Assembly (NCBI GenBank): GCA_009720755.1 | Contig: WNKV01000016.1 | Location: 62,001-126,000, forward strand | Origin: Rhodoplanes serenus | Lineage (GTDB): Bacteria; Pseudomonadota; Alphaproteobacteria; Rhizobiales; Xanthobacteraceae | Direction of reading: 5' to 3' | Length of the DNA stretch: 64,000 bases | In this document: positions 58,522 to 64,000 of the stretch, piece by piece | Position numbering within the stretch: position 1 is the stretch's first letter | Layout: each line of letters opens with the position of its first letter | Made by a program: the position numbers and the translations under genes | The notes under the pieces: generated by a model | The model's database searches: none | What the model was told of the DNA's origin: nothing | What the model saw: the letters and a program-made list of their open reading frames with translations, nothing else

Positions 58522-60612
58522 ATGGCGAAGCCTGGTCCCAAGCTCACGCTCAGCGTGTCGCGCGACATCCCGTTCAACAAGCTGGTGCTCAGCCAGTCCA
58601 ATGTCCGGCGGATCAAGGCCGGCGTTTCGATCGAAGAGCTCGCCGAGGACATCGCCCGTCGGACCCTGCTGCAGAGCCTCACGGTCCGGCCGATCGTCGA
58701 CGAGACCGGCGCGGAGACGGGGATCTTCGAGATCCCGGCCGGCGGCCGGCGCTACCGCGCCCTCGAGCTGCTGGTGAAGCAGAAGCGGCTCGCCCGCACC
58801 GCGCCGGTGCCGTGCGTCATCCGGATCGACGGGACGCCCGAGGAGGACAGCCTCGCCGAGAACGTACAGCGCGCGCCGCTCCACCCGCTCGACCAGTTCC
58901 GGGCGTTCCTGACGCTGCGGGAGAAGGGGCGCTCCGAGGAGGAGATCGCGGCCGCCTTCTTCATCTCGGTCGGTGTCGTGCGCCAGCGGCTCCGCCTCGC
59001 CGCGGTGTCGCCGGCGCTGCTCGACGTCTATGCCGAGGACGGCATGACGCTCGAGCAGCTGATGGCGTTCACGATCAATCCCGATCACGCCCGCCAGGAG
59101 CAGGTCTGGGAGGCGGTGCAGCGGTCCTTCTCCAAGGAGCCGTATCAGATCCGGCGCCTGCTCACCGAAGGGGCGGTGCGTGCGTCCGACAAGCGGGCGC
59201 AGTTCGTCGGCTTCGAGGCGTACGAGGCGGCCGGCGGCATCGTCCTGCGCGACCTGTTCCAGTCCGACGAGGGCGGCTGGCTGCAGGACCCGGCGCTGCT
59301 CGACCGGCTCGCCACCGAAAAGCTGGATCGGGAGGCGGATGCCGTTCGCGCCGAGGGCTGGGCCTGGGTCGAGGTCGCGCCGGACTTCCCGTATGGCCAC
59401 ACCTACGGGCTTCGCCGGTTGATCGGCCAGCAGCGGTCGCTCACCGAGGAGGAGGCGAGCGCGTGCGATGCGCTGCGGACCGAGTACGAAGGGCTCGAGC
59501 AAGCCTATGCCGACGCGGACCGCATCCCCGAGGAGGTCGACCAGCGGCTCGCCGCGTTCGAGACCGCGCTCGCGGCCTTCGACGACCGCCCCATGGCTTA
59601 CGACCCGGCCGAGATCACCCGCGCCGGGGCCTTCGTCAGCATCGACGGGGCGGGCGGTTTGCGCATCGAGCGCGGGTTTGTCCGTCGCGAGGACGAGCCG
59701 CCGGCCGTCTCCTCCGGCGAGCCCGAGCCCGATACGACGGGCGCGAGCAGGGTTGAAGCAGCGGCCTCCGTCACCGACCCGGCCATCACCAGCGACCCGG
59801 CGCCCGAGCCGGAGGACGACGAGGGCGTCCGGCCGCTCCCCGACCGGCTGCTCACCGAGCTGACCGCGCACCGCACCGTGGCGTTGCGGGATGCGCTCGG
59901 CAGCGACCCGGATGCCGCCTTCCTGGCGGCCCTCCATGTTCTCTGCCTGAAGCTGTTCTACCGCTATAGCCTCGATTCCTGCCTGGAGATCGAGCCGAAG
60001 AGCGCGATGTTCGGCAGCCAGGCTCCCGGTCTCGCCGACACTGTGTCGGCACAGGCGATCGATGCCCGCCACGTGGCGTGGTCCGCCCAGCTGCCGAAGG
60101 ACTCGGGCGAGCTGTGGGACGGGCTCGTCGGCTTCGACCACGACAGCCGGCGGGCGCTGTTCGCGCATTGCGTCTCGCTCACCGTCAACGCCGTGCACGA
60201 GACCTGGAACCGGCGGCCCAAGGCGCTCGCCCACGCGGGTCGCCTCGCCGAGATGGTCGGCCTCGACATGGCGGCGGTCGGGTGGCGTCCGACCATCGAC
60301 ACCTACTTCGGCCGAGTCACGAAGGGTCGCATCCTCGCGGCGGTGCACGAGGCGAAGGGCAGGGGGGCGGCGGACCGCATCGCGCATCTCAAGAAGCCCG
60401 AGATGGCGAGTGCCGCCGAGGCGCTGCTCGCGGGCTCGCGCTGGGTCCCGGAGCCGCTGCGCACGCCGGGGCAGGACGTCGTCGTGAGTGCCGAAGTCGA
60501 GGCCGACAACGGCGAAGCGCAATCGGCGGCCACGGGCGGCGAATCGGCCATGGACCGATCGGGGGCCGAGGAGGAAGACTCCGAGGCGTCGGCGGGCATC
60601 GCCGCCGAATAA
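58522..60612 (+). CDS. parB: ParB/RepB-family partition protein
   Basis: 696 residues, about twice a chromosomal ParB. The N-terminal ParB domain has NVRRIKAGVSIEELAEDI, the GGRRYRALELL box and EDSLAENVQRAPLHPLDQ. The HTH (EEIAAAFFISVGVVRQRLRLA) follows. The second half is an extended acidic region (380-470) and a helical C-terminal domain (FDHDSRRALFAHCVSLTVNAVHETW). Large ParB-like proteins of this type mark plasmids and integrative elements of alphaproteobacteria. No parA gene is adjacent, so its role may be regulatory. Confidence 0.9.
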   Translation: MAKPGPKLTLSVSRDIPFNKLVLSQSNVRRIKAGVSIEELAEDIARRTLLQSLTVRPIVDETGAETGIFEIPAGGRRYRALELLVKQKRLARTAPVPCVIRIDGTPEEDSLAENVQRAPLHPLDQFRAFLTLREKGRSEEEIAAAFFISVGVVRQRLRLAAVSPALLDVYAEDGMTLEQLMAFTINPDHARQEQVWEAVQRSFSKEPYQIRRLLTEGAVRASDKRAQFVGFEAYEAAGGIVLRDLFQSDEGGWLQDPALLDRLATEKLDREADAVRAEGWAWVEVAPDFPYGHTYGLRRLIGQQRSLTEEEASACDALRTEYEGLEQAYADADRIPEEVDQRLAAFETALAAFDDRPMAYDPAEITRAGAFVSIDGAGGLRIERGFVRREDEPPAVSSGEPEPDTTGASRVEAAASVTDPAITSDPAPEPEDDEGVRPLPDRLLTELTAHRTVALRDALGSDPDAAFLAALHVLCLKLFYRYSLDSCLEIEPKSAMFGSQAPGLADTVSAQAIDARHVAWSAQLPKDSGELWDGLVGFDHDSRRALFAHCVSLTVNAVHETWNRRPKALAHAGRLAEMVGLDMAAVGWRPTIDTYFGRVTKGRILAAVHEAKGRGAADRIAHLKKPEMASAAEALLAGSRWVPEPLRTPGQDVVVSAEVEADNGEAQSAATGGESAMDRSGAEEEDSEASAGIAAE

Positions 60613-60630
60613 CAAACCCAGGAGACCTCC

Positions 60631-60651
60631 GGCCCGCCTCAACGGCGGGCC
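60631..60651 (+). terminator. Hairpin after parB
   Basis: An 8-bp stem GGCCCGCC/GGCGGGCC with a TCAAC loop is followed by ACTTTCTT, 18 bases after the parB stop and 20 before the next start. It is probably a weak terminator or a processing hairpin. Confidence 0.5.
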
Positions 60652-60670
60652 ACTTTCTTGGAGGCGCACG

Positions 60671-61699
60671 ATGCCCGGACCCGCCGCCGATCTCGCCAGG
60701 CGACTCGCGCGCGACGCCGAGGCCGTGTGCCGCCACTACCTCTCGAACGGCCGCCGCCAAGGCCGCTACTGGGTCGTCGGAGACGTCGAGAACACCCCCG
60801 GCCGGAGCCTCTATGTCCGGCTGCATGGGTCCGACGGCGGCAAGGGCGCCGCCGGCAAGTGGACCGATGCGGCGACCGGCGAGCACGGCGATCTCCTCGA
60901 CCTCATCGCGCGCAACTGCCGGCTCACCGAAGTCCCGGACGTGCTCGACGAAGCACGCCGGTTCCTCAACCAGCCTCGCCCGGCACCCGCCCCACCCTTG
61001 CCACAGACGCCAGCCGGCTCTCCTGACTCCGCCCGGCGCCTGTTCGCCATGGGGCGACCGATCCGGGGCACGCTCGCCGAGGTCTACCTGCGCAGCCGCG
61101 GCATCGGCGATCTGGGCGACCTTCCGGCACTCCGGTTCCACCCGCGCTGCTTCCATCGCGCGACCGGGAACAGTCCCTGCGAGACCTGGCCGGCTTTGCT
61201 CGCTGCGGTCACGGATCTCGACGGCACGATCACTGGGGTGCACCGGACCTGGCTCGCTCGCGACGGCGCCGGCAAGGCGACACTCGCCACACCTCGCCGC
61301 GCCATGGGCCATCTCCTCGGCAACGGCGTTCGGTTCGGTGACGCCGCCGACGTCCTCGTCGCCGGCGAGGGCATCGAGACCGTGTTGTCGATCCGCTGCG
61401 CACTCCCGCACATGCCGATGATCGCCGCCCTGTCGGCCAACCAGCTCGCCGCCGTGATCCTGTCGCCGACCATCCGGCGCCTCTACGTCGCGCAGGACGA
61501 CGACGCTGCCGGGCGCCGTGCAGCGCAGACACTCCGCGGCCGCGCCGAGGAGGTCGGGGTCGCAACGGCCGTGCTCAGCCCGACGAAGAACGACTTCAAC
61601 GTCGACCTGCGTTTTCTCGGCCCGATCGGGTTCGCTGCTTCGCTCCGTCGCCAGCTCATGCCCGAAGACACCACGCGATTCGCCGCGGGCCGGTCCTGA
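60671..61699 (+). CDS. Toprim primase-like protein (DUF7146 plus toprim)
   Basis: 342 residues from ATG 60671. The N-terminal region (DAEAVCRHYLSNGRRQGRYWVVGD, then YLRSRGIGDLGDLPALRFHP) resembles DUF7146 of plasmid primases. A toprim fold follows: VLVAGEGIETVLSI with the catalytic glutamate, and LYVAQDDDAAGRRAA with the DxD motif. It is expected to synthesise or process primers for element replication or transfer. Confidence 0.88.
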   Translation: MPGPAADLARRLARDAEAVCRHYLSNGRRQGRYWVVGDVENTPGRSLYVRLHGSDGGKGAAGKWTDAATGEHGDLLDLIARNCRLTEVPDVLDEARRFLNQPRPAPAPPLPQTPAGSPDSARRLFAMGRPIRGTLAEVYLRSRGIGDLGDLPALRFHPRCFHRATGNSPCETWPALLAAVTDLDGTITGVHRTWLARDGAGKATLATPRRAMGHLLGNGVRFGDAADVLVAGEGIETVLSIRCALPHMPMIAALSANQLAAVILSPTIRRLYVAQDDDAAGRRAAQTLRGRAEEVGVATAVLSPTKNDFNVDLRFLGPIGFAASLRRQLMPEDTTRFAAGRS

Positions 61700-61978
61700 G
61701 CGGTCGGTTGCATCGCCATCGAGATCCCCGGCCAGCGGTGCGGATCATGCGCCGGGAGGGCCGCGCCGCGGGCCTTCCAGAGGGCGATCTGGCCGGAATC
61801 GGCGCGGGTCCGCAACGGCTGCGCGCTGCATTCGACGTCGGCCATCTTCGACAGGCACGAGCGCGCTCGCCGTCCTCCGCTTCGCTGCGGCCCGCCGGGT
61901 GCGGGCCCGCGCCGCTCCCGGCGAGGGATCGCCGTGAAGGCCGCGATGGGCGCGGCCACCCGACGAGAGACCCGAGCC

Positions 61979-62914
61979 ATGACCACCGACCGGCTCATCA
62001 ATGACGACTTCGAACCGAACCACGCCGTATCACCGACCGCCCGTCTTCTCGACGAGCTGCAGCTTCACGGTCATCGCCCCTTCGAGGACGATCCCGATCC
62101 GCGACCGCTTCCCGATGCCGACCGCCTGCACGGCGCACTCGCCGACGTGTTCGATGCCTTCGTCGCGACGCTCGGCGACACCCGCCTCGAGCCCGATCTG
62201 CCCGACCTGCTCTGGTCGATCGTGAACGTCTTCCACCGCGGCATCGATCGCATCCAACGCCAGCTCGATGCCAACGAGGCCGGCCAGCGCCGAAGCCAGC
62301 ACGAGCAGGACGGCTCCGAGGTCCGATCCGTCGAGCTCGAGCACCTGCTCGCTCAGGGCCTCACCCTGATCGAGCGACGCAACAGCTTCGAGTTCATGCG
62401 CGACACGGCCGCGGAACTATTCGAAGTTCACACCGGACACGCTTGGCGACCGCGCACCGGCTCACTGGTCAACCGGAGCACGCTCACGGCCGCGATGATC
62501 GACAGCCGCGATTTCCTGATGGCGCGTCGACGCGCCGAGACCGAAGTTCTGCTGCCGACCGGCACCAAGATCGCCTTCGCGGGCGGCGTCACATTCAACG
62601 ATCACCACCGCATCTGGACCGCGCTCGACCGCGTCCACGCCAAGCACCCCGACATGGTCCTGCTGCACGGCGGCACACCGCGCGGGGCCGAGAAGATCGC
62701 CGCCTGCTGGGCCGACACCCGCAAGGTGCCACAGATCGTCTTCAAGCCCGACTGGGCTCGTCACGCCAAGGCCGCCCCGTTCAAGCGCAACGACCAGCTG
62801 CTCGAGACCATGCCGATCGGCGTCGTCGTCTTCCCCGGCTCCGGCGTCACCGACAATTTCGCCGACAAGGCACGAGCGCTTGGGATTCCGTTGTTCGACT
62901 TCCGCAAGGGATGA
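61979..62914 (+). CDS. DUF2493 SLOG-family protein
   Basis: 311 residues from ATG 61979. The first 180 residues are a helical N-terminal domain (LLDELQLHGHRPFEDDPDPRPLPDADRLHGALADVFDAF). The C-terminal 120 residues are a Rossmann-like SLOG/YspA domain: IAFAGGVTFNDHHRIWTALDRV, then LLHGGTPRGAEKIAACWA, and VVVFPGSGVTDNFADKARALGIP. SLOG proteins bind nucleotides and occur in conflict systems and plasmids. It is the last island gene before the host permease. Confidence 0.85.
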   Translation: MTTDRLINDDFEPNHAVSPTARLLDELQLHGHRPFEDDPDPRPLPDADRLHGALADVFDAFVATLGDTRLEPDLPDLLWSIVNVFHRGIDRIQRQLDANEAGQRRSQHEQDGSEVRSVELEHLLAQGLTLIERRNSFEFMRDTAAELFEVHTGHAWRPRTGSLVNRSTLTAAMIDSRDFLMARRRAETEVLLPTGTKIAFAGGVTFNDHHRIWTALDRVHAKHPDMVLLHGGTPRGAEKIAACWADTRKVPQIVFKPDWARHAKAAPFKRNDQLLETMPIGVVVFPGSGVTDNFADKARALGIPLFDFRKG

Positions 62915-63255
62915 AGCGGGCTGCCGCCGAATAGCCGGTCCCGCAATGCGTCGCGGCATGGTCCGGCGCGATGATTGCAGAGCAGCCGGGCCGATCTTCC
63001 GATCTCGACCTACGTCGAAGCTGTTTCGGTACAGGTGCCACATCGTGCAACCGGGCTCCTGCCCGATGATGAGAGGAAGGTTACTCCGCTCACCGGCCCA
63101 ACGCTCTGTTTCGCGGTCGTGAGCGCGGACATCCGAGCGAAAGCCGCCGTTGGTGAGCGCGTGCGGCGCGACGATACGGCAGGGCACCGCGGCGCGGCAT
63201 ATCGACTGGTAATGCGGCCTTCGGCAGCCGGCACGGTTCCACTTCGCACACTTGT
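62915..63255. other. Boundary gap between island and host gene
   Basis: No gene, RNA or clear repeat is seen in these 341 bases. The element must end here or very close by, because the next gene is an ordinary permease on the other strand. I searched by eye for the tRNA-Ser end sequence of 45759-45773 and found only GTTCCACT (63235-63242), too short to count as an attachment site. Confidence 0.4.
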
Positions 63256-64000
63256 TCAGAACGATCCGACCAGCGTGCCGAGCCCGATCACGGCGGCGAG
63301 CGCCACGACGGCGCCGACGACCGCGACCATGACGATGTCGAGATAGCCCTCGCGATGCGTGGTGCCGCAGACGGCGAGCAGCGTCACCACGGCGCCGTTG
63401 TGAGGCAGGCTGTCGAGCGTGCCGGCGCCGATCACGGCGACCCGGTGCAGCAGCGCCGGGTCGATGCCCTGCACGGCGGCGAGGCCCAGATAGATGGCGC
63501 CCAGCGCGTCGAGCGCGATCGTCATGCCGCCGGAGGCGGAGCCGGTCAGCGCCGCCAGGATGTTGGTCGAGACGGCGAGCGACACCAGCGGCCCGCCCTC
63601 GATCGACAGCACCCAGTCGCGCACCACCTCAAAGGCCGGCAGCGCCGCGACGACGGCGCCGAAGCCGACCAGGCTCGCCACGCTGACGGCCGGCAGCACC
63701 GAGGCGTTGACGCCGGCGTCGATGCTGGCGCGCGGTGTCGCGAGCCGCTTCGGGTTGAGCACCAGCACCGTGACGATCGCGGCCGCGAGCGCGACGACGA
63801 CCGACCACACGCCGCCGACCGCGGCGAGCGAGGTCTCCCCCCAGCGCGGCTCGGCCAGGAACGCGGTGTCGAGCCGCGGCAGCACGAGAAGCGACATCAC
63901 GAGATTGACCACGACCACCACGACCAGCGGCGCGAAGGCGACGGCGGTTGGTGGTCCGATGAACGCGCGGTCGCCGCGCGGCGCCTCGGGCGGATCGAAG
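63256..64000 (-). CDS. GntP-like membrane permease, 5' end outside window
   Basis: The minus-strand frame is open to base 64000, giving 247 codons without the true start. At least six hydrophobic segments are visible (VVVVVNLVMSLLVLP, SVVVALAAAIVTVLVL, LPAVSVASLVGFGAVVAAL, AVSTNILAALTGSASGGMTIAL, VAVIGAGTLDSLPHNGAVVTLL, VAVVGAVVALAAVIGLGTLVG). TGSASGGM and LDSLPHNGAV are typical of GntP/CitMHS-type organic-anion permeases. It appears to be chromosomal background beyond the island. Confidence 0.82.
   Translation of the reverse strand, partial: FDPPEAPRGDRAFIGPPTAVAFAPLVVVVVVNLVMSLLVLPRLDTAFLAEPRWGETSLAAVGGVWSVVVALAAAIVTVLVLNPKRLATPRASIDAGVNASVLPAVSVASLVGFGAVVAALPAFEVVRDWVLSIEGGPLVSLAVSTNILAALTGSASGGMTIALDALGAIYLGLAAVQGIDPALLHRVAVIGAGTLDSLPHNGAVVTLLAVCGTTHREGYLDIVMVAVVGAVVALAAVIGLGTLVGSF

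Noticed and set aside
63235-63242. GTTCCACT as a possible right attachment site
   Set aside because: Only eight bases match the site near the integrase; expected by chance in this length of sequence.
1-64000. CRISPR arrays, insertion sequences, rRNA genes
   Set aside because: No regularly spaced repeats of the right size, no transposase genes with terminal repeats, and no rRNA-like sequence were seen.

Overview
This is a 64 kb piece of a GC-rich alphaproteobacterial chromosome. The codon bias, the small conserved phage genes on overlapping ATGA or GTGA start/stop junctions, and the gene-transfer-agent-like tail genes fit a member of the Hyphomicrobiales (Rhizobiales). This placement is inference; there is no rRNA or other firm phylogenetic marker. 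Almost the whole window is mobile DNA. Only the partial permease gene at the right edge (63256 to beyond 64000) looks like ordinary host chromosome.

Region 1 (1-36974) is a large siphovirus-type prophage whose left end lies outside the window. Replication and recombination genes come first: SF2 helicase, Cas4-like nuclease, RepB-primase/AAA helicase, RuvC-like resolvase and an HTH protein. A possible origin with repeated GTCCTC motifs follows the primase-helicase. A regulatory and modification block follows: a NYN-LOTUS protein on the minus strand, a ParB-domain DNA methyltransferase and a DUF3489 protein. The late genes are mosaic. The head module is lambda-like (small and large terminase, gpW-like connector, portal, fused protease-capsid, decoration protein, head-tail joining proteins). 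The distal tail is GTA-like (gp12, gp13, gp14 and gp15 homologues). Between them lie a tail tube, a G/GT chaperone pair with a textbook -1 frameshift site, and a tape measure protein. Two toxin-antitoxin modules (RES/Xre and RelE/Phd) sit antiparallel inside the head-tail junction genes. A lower-GC nuclease-like gene sits inside the tail module. Lysis genes (GH108 endolysin and two holin-like proteins) close the phage.

Region 2 (37041-45706) is a lower-GC accessory block of defence-like genes. It holds a dynamin-like GTPase fused to a MIT_C-type domain, a MerR regulator with a vWA protein expressed from a probable leaderless promoter, and an EVE-domain McrB with its McrC nuclease.

Region 3 (about 45755-62914) looks like a second integrative element. 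It starts at a short sequence identical to the 3' end expected of a tRNA-Ser gene, next to a tyrosine integrase. Its cargo begins with a tightly overlapping five-gene operon: AbiEi, AbiEii, a sigma-70-like protein, an unknown small protein, and an ImmA/IrrE-peptidase + UvrD-helicase + RecB-nuclease-like fusion. Two tandem operator-like inverted repeats precede it. A three-gene ubiquitin-like operon follows (triple-Ubl protein, E1/ThiF enzyme with an extra N-terminal domain, DUF6527 zinc protein). Plasmid-type maintenance genes then appear: ArdC antirestriction, ParB, toprim primase-like and a DUF2493 SLOG protein. The ardC and parB leaders share a foldable sequence.

The strongest candidates for something undescribed are the AbiE-sigma-ImmA/UvrD operon and the neighbouring Ubl operon (47395-56617), followed by the dynamin/MerR-vWA pair (37041-42070).
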